Assembly: GCA_021732285.1 (NCBI GenBank)
Contig: JAKFVH010000313.1
Coordinates: forward strand, 1-32,656
Length of the DNA: 32,656 nucleotides
Reading direction: 5' to 3'
DNA from: Reyranella sp.
Lineage (GTDB): Bacteria; Pseudomonadota; Alphaproteobacteria; Reyranellales; Reyranellaceae
In this document: positions 1 to 6,723 of the stretch, in pieces
How the letters are laid out: every line of letters begins with the position of its first letter
How positions within the stretch are numbered: the stretch's first letter is position 1
Position numbers and translations under genes: made by a program
Notes under the pieces: generated by a model
The model's database searches: none
Seen by the model: only the letters and a program-made list of their open reading frames with translations
Told to the model about the DNA's origin: nothing

Positions 1-51
1 AAGATCGCGCGTCCCGCGCGCGAGCGGCATACGACGGAGTGGATGGGGTAG
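1..51 (+). CDS. 3' end of a second nitroreductase gene (partial, runs off the left edge)
   Basis: The first 16 codons read KIARPARERHTTEWMG followed by TAG at 49-51. The complete nitroreductase on the opposite strand ends KISRPARDRHTTEWMG. The two coding strands differ at only four places over these codons: a two-base change giving Ala/Ser, one giving Glu/Asp and one silent Gly change. Mild substitutions of this kind suggest that both copies were under protein-level selection. This is therefore probably the tail of a convergent paralogue lying left of the window. It cannot be shown here that the rest of that gene is intact. Confidence 0.6.
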   Translation, partial: KIARPARERHTTEWMG

Positions 52-59
52 GCTGGGGG

Positions 60-121
60 CGCGCCACTCCAGTGGCGCGATCTTCCCTGCTTCGACAAAG
101 ACGCGCGACTGGAGTCGCGCG
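60..121. terminator. pair of REP-like hairpins between convergent genes
   Basis: Two perfect 20-base palindromes lie at 60-79 (core GCCACTCCAGTGGC) and 102-121 (core CGACTGGAGTCG). Each can form a 9-bp stem with a 2-base centre. They sit between the two convergent nitroreductase stop codons, so they are well placed to end transcription from both sides. No U-run follows, so the alternative is a REP/BIME-like dispersed repeat rather than a classical intrinsic terminator. Confidence 0.5.
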
Positions 122-129
122 CCCCCAGC

Positions 130-741
130 CTAGCCCATCCACTCCGTCGTATGCCGGTCGCGCGCGGGACGTGAGATCTTCGGTGCGTCCGCCGGCAGTG
201 GCCTCGGCGTGCCGACACCTAGAAAGCCGACCAGCCGACTCGGCGCCTCGAAGCCCAGCCACTTGTTGACCTGCGGATCGTAGCTGTTGGCGCCGGTCAC
301 CCACATGCCGCCGTAGCCCATGAGGTGGATGGCGTTCAGCATGTTCATCGCGGCGGCGCCGGCCGACAGCACCTGCTCGATTTCGGGAATGTTGCCTGCC
401 TTCACCTCGGTGCCGACGGCGATGATGAGCGGCGTGCGCGCCACCCAGGCGCGGGATTTCTCGCCCATCGCCTGGCCGTTCACGGGATCGCGCGCCAATG
501 CCGCCTGGGCGAGCCGGTCGGCCCACGCGGCGCGTTGCTCGCCGCGGATCAACACGAAGCGCCAGGGCCGCAAGCGCCCGTGATCGGGCGCGCGCAAGCC
601 GGCGTCGAGGATCAGGTCGAGCTCGGCGCCGTCCGGCGCCGGCTCCTGCAGGAGGTTCGCGGACTGCCGCGACAGCAGCAGCTCGACGGCGCGCAGGCGC
701 TCGTCGCGCTGGGCCGGGGTGGGGGCAAGGGCATGGTCCAT
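130..741 (-). CDS. nitroreductase family protein (YdjA-like)
   Basis: A 203-residue protein of the FMN-dependent nitroreductase fold, a family that uses NAD(P)H to reduce nitroaromatics, quinones or related substrates in the cytosol. The N-terminal part has a Ser-Arg-Gln-Ser-Ala stretch near residue 25. It is followed by the sequence around GLRAPDHGRLRPWRFVLI, typical of the flavin phosphate-binding start of the small YdjA-type members, and by the middle helix containing GAAAMNMLNAIHLMGYGGMW. The length is usual for single-domain members. The ATG at 741 is directly preceded by GAGGGA, a poorly spaced ribosome site, so the exact start is not certain. The gene is convergent with a near-identical partial copy at the window edge. 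The physiological substrate cannot be read from sequence. Confidence 0.88.
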   Translation of the reverse strand: MDHALAPTPAQRDERLRAVELLLSRQSANLLQEPAPDGAELDLILDAGLRAPDHGRLRPWRFVLIRGEQRAAWADRLAQAALARDPVNGQAMGEKSRAWVARTPLIIAVGTEVKAGNIPEIEQVLSAGAAAMNMLNAIHLMGYGGMWVTGANSYDPQVNKWLGFEAPSRLVGFLGVGTPRPLPADAPKISRPARDRHTTEWMG

Positions 742-867
742 TCCCTCAATATTGGATAGGCGCGACCGATGCGCAAGTGATAGTCATTTGCAAATTCGAG
801 GGACCCGGGTTGCCTTGTGCGAAGGGGGTTCGCGTCCGATCATCCCTGCCCAGTCCGAGAGGTAGTC
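742..867. promoter_or_regulatory. divergent intergenic region with a 10-bp palindrome
   Basis: This 126-base gap separates the divergent nitroreductase and selD starts and should hold both promoters. The only clear structure is the palindrome ATTTGCAAAT at 786-795, a plausible operator half-way between the genes. No convincing -35/-10 pair was found. A GAGAGGTAG stretch just before 868 supplies the selD ribosome site. Confidence 0.25.
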
Positions 868-1971
868 ATGAACGTCGCCACGCCGCAGCCCAAGCCTGTC
901 TCTGCCGAAAGCGCCGTGCCGCGGCTCACCGAGCTCGCCCGCTTCGCAGGCTGCGCCGCCAAGATCAGCCAGGCCGACCTGCACAAGGCGCTGGCAGGCC
1001 TGCCCGTGGCCGCCGATCCGCGCGTGCTGGTCGGTCACGACACGTCGGACGACGCTGCCATCATCAAGCTGCGCGATGATCTCGCCCTGGTCGAGACCGT
1101 CGACATCTTCCCGCCGATCGTCGACGACGCCTACGACTACGGCCGCATCGCCGCCACCAACGCGCTCTCCGACATCTACGCCATGGGCGCCACGCCCCTG
1201 AACGCGCTGAGCTTCGTCGCCTGGCCGGTCGATACGTTGGGCACCGTGCCGCTGCGCCAGGTGCTCGACGGCGCCGCGGCGATCTGCAAGGAGGCCGGCA
1301 TCGCCATCTCCGGCGGCCATTCGATCGTCGACGAGGAGCCGAAGTTCGGCCTGTTCGTCACCGGCACCATCGATCCGCGCAAGATCGTCTCCAATGCCGG
1401 CGCCCGCCCGGGCGACGCGCTGGTGCTGACCAAGCCGATCGGCACGGGCGTACTGACCACGGCAGTGAAACGCAACGCCGCGCCCGAGAGCGTGCTCGCA
1501 GCCGCCATCAAGTCGATGACGACGCTCAACCGCGACGCCGCCGAGGCGATGAACGCGGCCGGTGCGCATGCTGCCACCGACATCACGGGCTTCGGCCTTC
1601 TCGGCCATCTCGGCAACATGCTGCGCGCCTCGTCGACGGCCGCCGGCACGCCGATCGGGGCGAAGCTCTCCTATGCGGCAGTGCCTGTGTTCGACAAGGT
1701 GACGGGCTTCCTGAAGGACGGCCTCTGCCCCGGCGGCACCAAGCGCAATCTCGAATACGCCGCGCCCAACGCACGCTTCGCCGACAGCCTGACCGAGCCG
1801 CAGCGTCTGTTGCTGGCCGATGCGCAGACGTCCGGTGGTCTGCTGATTGCGGTGCCGCAGGACAAGCTCGCGGGCCTCGTCGCCGACCTCAAGAAGCGGG
1901 GGACGCTGGCGGCGGCCGTGATCGGCAGCGTCACTGCTGTCGACAAGCCGGGCGTTATCGAGGTCTCATAG
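868..1971 (+). CDS. selD: selenide, water dikinase (selenophosphate synthetase)
   Basis: A 367-residue SelD. The enzyme makes selenophosphate from selenide and ATP, the selenium donor for selenocysteyl-tRNA and for tRNA 2-selenouridine. The active-site loop reads GCAAKI, with Cys29 and Lys32 at the positions of the essential Cys17 and Lys20 of the E. coli enzyme. The second cysteine of the usual GCGCK motif is alanine here; its E. coli counterpart (Cys19) is reported to be dispensable. ATP- and metal-binding stretches GHDTSDDAAI, TNALSDIYAMG, SGGHSI and ATDITGFGLLGH follow in the family order. An upstream GTG at 817 would extend the frame, but ATG 868 has GAGAGGTAG just before it and matches the family start. 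No selA, selB, tRNA-Sec or mnmH lies in the window. Confidence 0.95.
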   Translation: MNVATPQPKPVSAESAVPRLTELARFAGCAAKISQADLHKALAGLPVAADPRVLVGHDTSDDAAIIKLRDDLALVETVDIFPPIVDDAYDYGRIAATNALSDIYAMGATPLNALSFVAWPVDTLGTVPLRQVLDGAAAICKEAGIAISGGHSIVDEEPKFGLFVTGTIDPRKIVSNAGARPGDALVLTKPIGTGVLTTAVKRNAAPESVLAAAIKSMTTLNRDAAEAMNAAGAHAATDITGFGLLGHLGNMLRASSTAAGTPIGAKLSYAAVPVFDKVTGFLKDGLCPGGTKRNLEYAAPNARFADSLTEPQRLLLADAQTSGGLLIAVPQDKLAGLVADLKKRGTLAAAVIGSVTAVDKPGVIEVS

Positions 1972-2596
1972 TCTTCCGGACCGCCGGCCTCTGGCCGGCT
2001 CATGCCGATTTTGCTGGCGAGCAGTGTCGAACCATGAGTCCCAAAGGCTGGTATTCGCGCGGTTACCTGCCGCACTTCGACTCGCCAGAGATTGTCCAAT
2101 TCGTGACGTTCCGCTTGGGTGACAGCCTGCCCAAGGCTGTTGCCCAAGCCCTCGCTGCGCTTGCCGACAACCTTCTCCAGACCGATCAAAAGCTGGATGC
2201 TGGCCTGGGTGCATGTTGGTTGGGCCGGCCGGACATCGCAGCGCTTGTCGAGACAGCATTGCTCCACTTCGACGGCGGGCGTTATCGCCTATTGGCCTGG
2301 TGCATCATGCCCAATCATGTCCACGTGGTCGTCGAGCCCAGTGCTGACAATCCGCTCGATGGGATAGTCCATTCATGAAAGTCCTATACGGCGTATCAAG
2401 CCAACCGTGCACTCGGTCGAAGTGGAGTGTTCTGGCATCGCGATTACTTCGACCGGTACATTCGAGACGAATCGAACGATCGACTATGTCGAGAACAATC
2501 CCGTAAAGGCTGGCCTGGCGCTCAAACCTGCGGAATGGCGTTGGAGCTCCGCGCGGCTTAGAGCATGAGCCGGCCAGAGGCCGGCGGTCCGGAAGA
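1972..2596. mobile_element. REP element with perfect 33-bp inverted ends and a dead RAYT gene
   Basis: Bases 1972-2004 and the reverse complement of 2564-2596 are identical over 33 bases. Each end carries a 7-bp hairpin around GCCGGCCTCTGGCCGGC and ends in CTCATG facing inward. Between them lies a broken REP-associated tyrosine transposase. The element starts directly after the selD stop codon and ends three bases before the stop of the next gene, so it fills the space between two convergent genes. The arrangement matches what is known of RAYT genes flanked by inverted REP sequences. Confidence 0.8.
2034..2568 (+). pseudogene. REP-associated tyrosine transposase (RAYT, IS200-like), inactivated
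   Basis: The reading frame starts at ATG 2034 (MSPKGWYSRGYLPHF, a typical RAYT start) and keeps the HUH motif in MPNHVHVVVEP. It is cut by TGA at 2376-2378, where the family normally has Trp ([13 protein letters not shown]); one G-to-A change explains it. Beyond the stop the same frame continues [19 protein letters not shown] and [12 protein letters not shown]. At about 2472-2476 the frame shifts by +1, apparently through a small deletion, into [15 protein letters not shown] and WRWSSARL, ending with TGA at 2566. Both lesions precede or disrupt the C-terminal helix that carries the catalytic tyrosine, so the enzyme is almost certainly inactive. It would have moved the REP hairpins that flank it. 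Confidence 0.85.
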
Positions 2597-2599
2597 GAA

Positions 2600-3061
2600 C
2601 TACGCCGGCAGTCGCGTGGCCTGGCTCACGGCGAGCAACCAGCCGTCGCGACCGGTGACATACACGGCGACCCAGCGGAAGTCGTAGGTCTTCTGCTCCT
2701 TGACGTTCAGGATCGGGCTCTTGCCGGTGACGATCACCGTCGGCCCCGCGAATACGCGATAGCTGATTTCGGTCGCCGGCGCGTTCTCGATCATCGGCTC
2801 GCCGGCCATCGCCGAGACCAGCCGCGCATCCTTGTTGTCGAGTTTGCCCGAGCCGTGGGTGTGCGAGAACGTGTCGGCGTAGATCGCACGCAGGGTCGGA
2901 AAGTCCTTGCTGGTGACCGCCTTGGCGACCTTCTCGCGGAAGGTCTTGATCTCCTCGATGATGCTCTGCGCCTCGGCGTTGTCGGGCTGGCGCGGCGGAT
3001 GGGCGAGGGCAGGCCCGGCGGCGAGCAGCGGCAGCGCCGCGAAGAGCGAGCGTCTAAGCAT
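2600..3061 (-). CDS. exported NTF2-like (SnoaL/DUF4440-type) protein
   Basis: A 153-residue protein with a clear Sec signal peptide (two Arg, a hydrophobic stretch, then PALA before HPPRQP), so the mature part is about 133 residues in the periplasm. The mature part looks like the cone-shaped NTF2/SnoaL fold of DUF4440 type: a long N-terminal helix, FPTLRAIYADTFSHTHGSG, and C-terminal strands with FRWVAVYV and GWLLAVSQATRL. Members may be enzymes or binding proteins, and no function can be assigned. Its ATG overlaps the cobT stop by 8 bases, so it is probably translated by coupling with cobT. The link to cobalamin synthesis is positional only. Confidence 0.72.
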   Translation of the reverse strand: MLRRSLFAALPLLAAGPALAHPPRQPDNAEAQSIIEEIKTFREKVAKAVTSKDFPTLRAIYADTFSHTHGSGKLDNKDARLVSAMAGEPMIENAPATEISYRVFAGPTVIVTGKSPILNVKEQKTYDFRWVAVYVTGRDGWLLAVSQATRLPA

Positions 3062-4085
3062 TCTTCGAGCTTACGCCTGCCTGCGTGAAGGTCGCCATGC
3101 CGTTGTGGCAGGCAGCCGCCGCCTTCAGGAGCGGCACCGCGAGCGCCGCCGCCGAGGCCTCGCCCAGGCGCATGCCGAAGTCGAGCAGGGGACGCTGGCC
3201 GATCGCCTCCAGGAGCCGCGTGTGGCCGGGCTCGGCTGAACGATGCGCCACCAGGCAATGGTCGAGCGCATGGCGGTCGATCGCATGTAGCACCGCGGCC
3301 GCGGCGGTGCAGGCATAGCCGTCTAAAAGCACCGGGATGCGGCCCATGCGGGCGGCCAACACGGCGCCGGCGATGGCGGCGAGTTCCTCGCCGCCGACGG
3401 CCGCCAGCAAGGCGAGCGGATCGCGCTGGCTGATAAGCGCACGGTGGTGCGCCAGCGCCTCGTCGATGACGGCGATCTTGTGCGTGAGCGCCTTGCCCTG
3501 CACGCCAGTGCCCGGTCCCGCCCAGTCGGCGCCCGTGCCGCCGAACAGCGCGGCGCAGAGCGTCGCCGCCGTCGTGGTGTTGGCAATGCCCATTTCGCCA
3601 AGGCACAGCACGTCGATGCCGGGCTCGGCCGCCATCATGCCGTAGGCCATGGCGTTGGCCGCGCGCGCTTCGCTCATCGCCGGGCCTTTGGTGAAGTCGT
3701 CGGTCGGATGGTCGAGGTCGAGCTCGTAGATGCGCAGGTCGGCATCGATGCTGCCGGCGAGCTGGTTGATCGCCGCCCCGCCGCTCAGGAAGTTCTTGAC
3801 CATCTGGCCCGTGACTTCCGGCGGATAGGCCGACACGCCGCGCGCCGCCACGCCGTGGCTGCCGGCGAACACCGCAATGCGCGGCCGCTCGACCCGCGGG
3901 CTGGCGCGGCCTTGCCAGGCAGCCAGCCATTCGGCGATCTCCTCCAGCCGGCCGAGCGAGCCCGGCGGCTTGGTGAGCTCGGTCTGGCGTTGCACGACCT
4001 TGGTCTGGGCTTCCTGATCGGGGCCCGGCAGGCCACGCAGGACGCGGCGCATTTCGTCAAAAGAAGGAGGATTAGGGGCGTTCAT
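3054..4085 (-). CDS. cobT: nicotinate-nucleotide--dimethylbenzimidazole phosphoribosyltransferase
   Basis: A 343-residue CobT, the usual length. It transfers phosphoribose from nicotinate mononucleotide to 5,6-dimethylbenzimidazole to give alpha-ribazole phosphate, the lower ligand of cobalamin. Family signatures appear in order: TKPPGSLGRLEEIAEWLA near the N-terminus, AVFAGSHGVAARGVSAYP, SGGAAINQLA, GEMGIANTTTAATL, a glycine-rich GPGTGVQGKAL, and MRLGEASAAALA near the end. The Glu of that last motif (about residue 309) corresponds to the catalytic base Glu317 of the Salmonella enzyme. The start at 4085 is chosen because AAGGAGG-like sequence is absent but the family N-terminus begins there; the open frame upstream of it runs antisense through cobS and is not coding. 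The gene is divergent from cobS with a 33-base gap. Confidence 0.95.
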   Translation of the reverse strand: MNAPNPPSFDEMRRVLRGLPGPDQEAQTKVVQRQTELTKPPGSLGRLEEIAEWLAAWQGRASPRVERPRIAVFAGSHGVAARGVSAYPPEVTGQMVKNFLSGGAAINQLAGSIDADLRIYELDLDHPTDDFTKGPAMSEARAANAMAYGMMAAEPGIDVLCLGEMGIANTTTAATLCAALFGGTGADWAGPGTGVQGKALTHKIAVIDEALAHHRALISQRDPLALLAAVGGEELAAIAGAVLAARMGRIPVLLDGYACTAAAAVLHAIDRHALDHCLVAHRSAEPGHTRLLEAIGQRPLLDFGMRLGEASAAALAVPLLKAAAACHNGMATFTQAGVSSKNA

Positions 4086-4109
4086 AGCGGGCGCGGACCA
4101 TCCTATATT
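4081..4109 (+). promoter_or_regulatory. putative cobS promoter, possibly giving a leaderless mRNA
   Basis: TATATT at 4104-4109 is a good -10 box. With a 17-base spacer it faces TTCATA at 4081-4086, a weak -35 that overlaps the cobT start codon. Transcription would begin at about 4116-4119, at or just before the cobS ATG (4119). No Shine-Dalgarno sequence precedes that ATG. No cobalamin riboswitch can fit in the 33-base gap. Confidence 0.4.
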
Positions 4110-4118
4110 TGCCCCATC

Positions 4119-4919
4119 ATGACCAGTCCCAGCGAGCCGCCGGTCGCCCGGCCTTCCTCCTTCGATGAATGGCTGCAAGCCTTCAAGGAGCAGGCCACGT
4201 TCTTCACCGGCCTCAAGCTCGATGTCGGCGCGCCGCGCTGGCAGCTCGCCGACGTGCTGCCCGTGCTGCCCTTCGTCGGCGCGGGCGTCGGGCTCGCGGC
4301 GGGATTGGTGTTCGCCATCATGCGCGGGTTGGGCCCGGGTTGGCTCGCGGCTGTCGTCGCAGTCGGCGCGGCGATCCTGTTCACTCGCGCGCTCCATGAA
4401 GATGGTTTGGCCGACACCGCCGACGGGCTGGGGCCGCACGGCCTCGATGCCAACCGACGACTGGAAATCATGCGCGACAGCCGCAACGGCACCTTCGGCA
4501 TGCTGGCGCTCGCTTTGTCGGTGCTGATCAAGGTCGCCTGTCTCGCCTCGTTCAGCAGCGCCACCGGGCTGGTCGTGCTGATCGCCGCCCATGCGCTGTC
4601 GCGGGCGGTCATCGCCTATCCGCTGCTGGCCTATTCGCCAGTGCACGCTGATGGGCTGGGCTCCCAGGTCGGCAAGCCGACCGACAACGACGTCTGGCTC
4701 GCCATCGGCATCGGCGCCGTGCTGGCCTTCCTGCTGCTTCTGGGCAAGGGCTTCTTCGTGGCCCTGCTGGCGCCGCTCGCCGCCATGGCCGCCGCCTGGT
4801 TCGCCTCGCGCTGGGTCGCCGAGCGCATCGGCGGCTACACCGGCGACACACTGGGCGCTGTCCAGCAGTGCGCCGAGATCGCCTTCCTGGTGGTGGCGGC
4901 GCTGTTCATCAGCCGGTAA
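4119..4919 (+). CDS. cobS: adenosylcobinamide-GDP ribazoletransferase (cobalamin synthase)
   Basis: A 266-residue integral membrane CobS. It joins adenosylcobinamide-GDP to alpha-ribazole (or its phosphate), the last assembly step of cobalamin. The sequence has an N-terminal soluble stretch, then about six hydrophobic segments (for example VLPFVGAGVGLAAGLVFAI, WLAAVVAVGAAILF, VLAFLLLLGKGFFVALLA). The conserved acidic loop HEDGLADTADGLG, with MRDSRNGTFG after it, is the metal/substrate-binding signature of the family. HALSRAV and the C-terminal GGYTGDTLGAVQQ also match. The ATG at 4119 gives the family N-terminus (SFDEWLQAFKEQATFFT). It starts the rightward late-cobalamin run. Confidence 0.95.
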   Translation: MTSPSEPPVARPSSFDEWLQAFKEQATFFTGLKLDVGAPRWQLADVLPVLPFVGAGVGLAAGLVFAIMRGLGPGWLAAVVAVGAAILFTRALHEDGLADTADGLGPHGLDANRRLEIMRDSRNGTFGMLALALSVLIKVACLASFSSATGLVVLIAAHALSRAVIAYPLLAYSPVHADGLGSQVGKPTDNDVWLAIGIGAVLAFLLLLGKGFFVALLAPLAAMAAAWFASRWVAERIGGYTGDTLGAVQQCAEIAFLVVAALFISR

Positions 4920-4920
4920 A

Positions 4921-5062
4921 CCGTCATCCCGACCGGAGCCGAGCGGAGCGAGGCGCAGCGGAGGGACCTGATTTTTGTCGATGCATCGACAAGACGAGGT
5001 CCCTCGACTACGCCGCCCCCATTCCTCTCGAAAAAGGGGGGCGGCTCCGCTCGGGATGACGG
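4921..5062. repeat. GTCATCCCGA-type palindromic repeat, expanded copy
   Basis: The left arm begins CCGTCATCCCGACCGGAG and runs to GGAGGGACCT at about 4969. The right arm starts AGGTCCCTCG at about 4997 and ends CGGGATGACGG at 5062. The centre carries its own small palindrome, TGTCGATGCATCGACA. The right arm holds about 35 extra bases including an A/G-rich run. The same end sequences recur at 6626-6700 and at 20545-20627. The hairpin lies between cobS and the phosphatase gene and may attenuate or stabilise the transcript. Confidence 0.7.
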
Positions 5063-5080
5063 AAGAGGAGTGGAGAAGAC

Positions 5081-5764
5081 ATGGCGACAGCCGCCAAGAT
5101 CACCGGTCAGATCACGCGTTGGTGGTGGGTTCGGCATGCGCCGGTGCCCAACCCGGAGGCGCGCTGCTACGGCCAGAGCGACAAGGACTGCGACGTCACC
5201 AACCACGCCCTGTTCGAGCACCAGGCCCACCTGCTGCCCAAGGGCGCGGTGTGGTACGCCTCCAACCTGCTGCGGGCGCGCAAGACTGCTGAGACGCTGG
5301 CCAGCCACGGCGGGGATATGCGCGAACTTCTGATCGACCCCAACCTCGCCGAGCAGCATTTCGGCGAATGGCAGGGCCTCACCTATGTCGAGATCGCCGA
5401 GAAGGCCAACAACCACCTGTTCTGGCTCGGGCCGCCGGAATATCGCCCGCCGGGCGGCGAGAGCTTCGTCGACCTGCGCGACCGCACGGTGCGCAGCATC
5501 GATCGCCTGACCGAAGAGCATCGCGGCCGCGACATCGTGGCGACGGCGCATGGCGGCACCATCCGTGCAGCACTGGCGCATGCGTTCGACCTGCATCCCG
5601 AGGCCGCGGTGCGCTTCGAGATCGACAACGTCTCGCTCACCCTGATCGAGCATTTCGAGCAGGCCGATCCGGCGCATGCCTGGCGCGTCGCCTTCGTGAA
5701 CTACATGCCGCGCGCGCTGCCAGCTCATAAGCCAAGCGGGGCCAAGGCGGCGGCGCTGGCGTGA
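5081..5764 (+). CDS. histidine phosphatase family protein, probable alpha-ribazole phosphatase (CobC-like)
   Basis: A 227-residue phosphatase of the phosphoglycerate-mutase-like (histidine phosphatase) superfamily. The catalytic motif reads WWVRHAPV with Arg18-His19. The second catalytic histidine lies in ATAHGGTIRAAL, and EQHFGEWQGLTYVEI is the usual middle motif with the acidic residue. In CobC-type enzymes the reaction is removal of the 5'-phosphate from alpha-ribazole phosphate or adenosylcobalamin phosphate. The location between cobS and cobU supports that role, although sequence alone does not separate it from other small phosphatases. GGAAGAGGAG 11-20 bases before the ATG gives the ribosome site. 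A 13-base gap leads to the methyltransferase. Confidence 0.8.
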   Translation: MATAAKITGQITRWWWVRHAPVPNPEARCYGQSDKDCDVTNHALFEHQAHLLPKGAVWYASNLLRARKTAETLASHGGDMRELLIDPNLAEQHFGEWQGLTYVEIAEKANNHLFWLGPPEYRPPGGESFVDLRDRTVRSIDRLTEEHRGRDIVATAHGGTIRAALAHAFDLHPEAAVRFEIDNVSLTLIEHFEQADPAHAWRVAFVNYMPRALPAHKPSGAKAAALA

Positions 5765-5777
5765 AGACCCCCCTCAT

Positions 5778-6620
5778 ATGAAAACCACAGCCGAGCTCGC
5801 GGCCGAGCAGGCGGCCTACTGGAAAGGCCCCGGCGGCGACGGCTGGCTGGCCGCCTACGACCGCATCCAGCGTTCGCTCGCCGACATCGGCGATATCGGC
5901 CTAGCGGCAGCCGCGCCTCGGCATGGCGAGCACGTCATCGACATCGGCTGCGGCACCGGCGGGACGACGATGGCGCTTGCCCATGCGGTCGGCATCGCCG
6001 GACATGTGCTGGGTGTCGACATCTCCGAGACCCTGGTTGAGGCGGCGCGCGCGCATCGATTGGAGAACGCCACGTTCGTCGTCGGTGACGCCGCCACGCA
6101 TCCGTTCAAGGCCGAGACCTACGATCTCGTCTTCTCGCGCTTCGGCGTCATGTTCTTCGCCGATCCGGTCGCGGCCTTCCGCAACATCCGGCGTGCGCTC
6201 AAGCCCGCGGGCCGCCTCGTCTTCGTCGCCTGGCGCACGCCGCAGGAGAATCCCTGGGGCACGGTGCCGGCCCGTGCGGCCCAGCCCTTCCTGCCGCCGC
6301 TGCCGCGGCCCGGTCCGGACGATCCCGGCCAGTTCTCGTTCGGCGATCGCGCGCGCATCGAGCGCATCCTGAGCGAGGCGGGCTTCCAGAAGCTGCGCCT
6401 CGAGCCGATCGACCGGCCGATCTGGATGGGACCCAGCGTCGCCGACGTGCTCGCCGGCGCCGGCCGCTTCGGTCCCTTGGCGCGAGCCTTCGCCGGCGCC
6501 GAGCCCGCCGCCATCGAAAAGGCCAAGCAGGCCATCGCCCAGGCTCTCGCGCCGCACGAAGGTCCCGACGGCGTGCGCCTGCCGGGCGCGTGCTGGCTGG
6601 TCGAGGCGAATGCGAGCTGA
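5778..6620 (+). CDS. class I SAM-dependent methyltransferase
   Basis: A 280-residue methyltransferase. The SAM-binding motif I is VIDIGCGTGGTTMALA (about residues 52-67), followed by the acidic end of the second strand in VLGVDISE, the VVGDAATHPF motif with its aspartate, and the motif region YDLVFSRFGVMFFADP with LKPAGRLVFVAW after it. This is the UbiE/COQ5-like arrangement with an extended C-terminal lid. The start is 13 bases after the phosphatase stop and lacks a strong ribosome site, so coupled translation is likely. Its place between two cobalamin genes invites a link to that pathway, but it does not resemble the corrin-ring methylases (CobA, CobI, CobM type). The substrate is unknown. 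Confidence 0.85.
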   Translation: MKTTAELAAEQAAYWKGPGGDGWLAAYDRIQRSLADIGDIGLAAAAPRHGEHVIDIGCGTGGTTMALAHAVGIAGHVLGVDISETLVEAARAHRLENATFVVGDAATHPFKAETYDLVFSRFGVMFFADPVAAFRNIRRALKPAGRLVFVAWRTPQENPWGTVPARAAQPFLPPLPRPGPDDPGQFSFGDRARIERILSEAGFQKLRLEPIDRPIWMGPSVADVLAGAGRFGPLARAFAGAEPAAIEKAKQAIAQALAPHEGPDGVRLPGACWLVEANAS

Positions 6621-6625
6621 GAAAT

Positions 6626-6700
6626 CGCTGTCATCCCGAGCGAAGCGAGGGACCTTTGAGGCAACAGTAAAGGTCCCTCGCTTCGCTCGGGATGACAGCG
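6626..6700. repeat. perfect 32-bp inverted repeat of the GTCATCCCGA family
   Basis: Bases 6626-6657 and 6669-6700 are perfect reverse complements around an 11-base loop. The arm runs CGCTGTCATCCCGAGCGA, then AGCGAGGGACCTTT. It stands alone between the methyltransferase and cobU and would form a very stable RNA hairpin within the operon. This is the cleanest of the three copies seen here. Confidence 0.9.
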
Positions 6701-6723
6701 AGCGGGGATAAGGCTCACACCTG

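Larger units (their letters stand above)
1..180. repeat. 73-bp inverted repeat, tail-to-tail gene duplication boundary
   Basis: Bases 1-73 match the reverse complement of 108-180 with five mismatches and no gaps, around a 34-base centre. The arms include the last 16 codons of the two convergent nitroreductase genes, both stop codons and the shared downstream sequence as far as half of a palindrome. The left arm starts at the window edge, so the repeat probably extends further left and may cover whole genes. The mismatches argue against a simple fold-back assembly artefact. Confidence 0.8.

Noticed and set aside
4086..4118. Cobalamin riboswitch in the cobT/cobS gap
   Set aside because: The gap is only 33 bases, far too short, and no B12-box sequence is visible.
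4086..4646. N-terminal extension of cobT
   Set aside because: The added 187 codons are antisense to cobS and show no family similarity; CobT begins at 4085.
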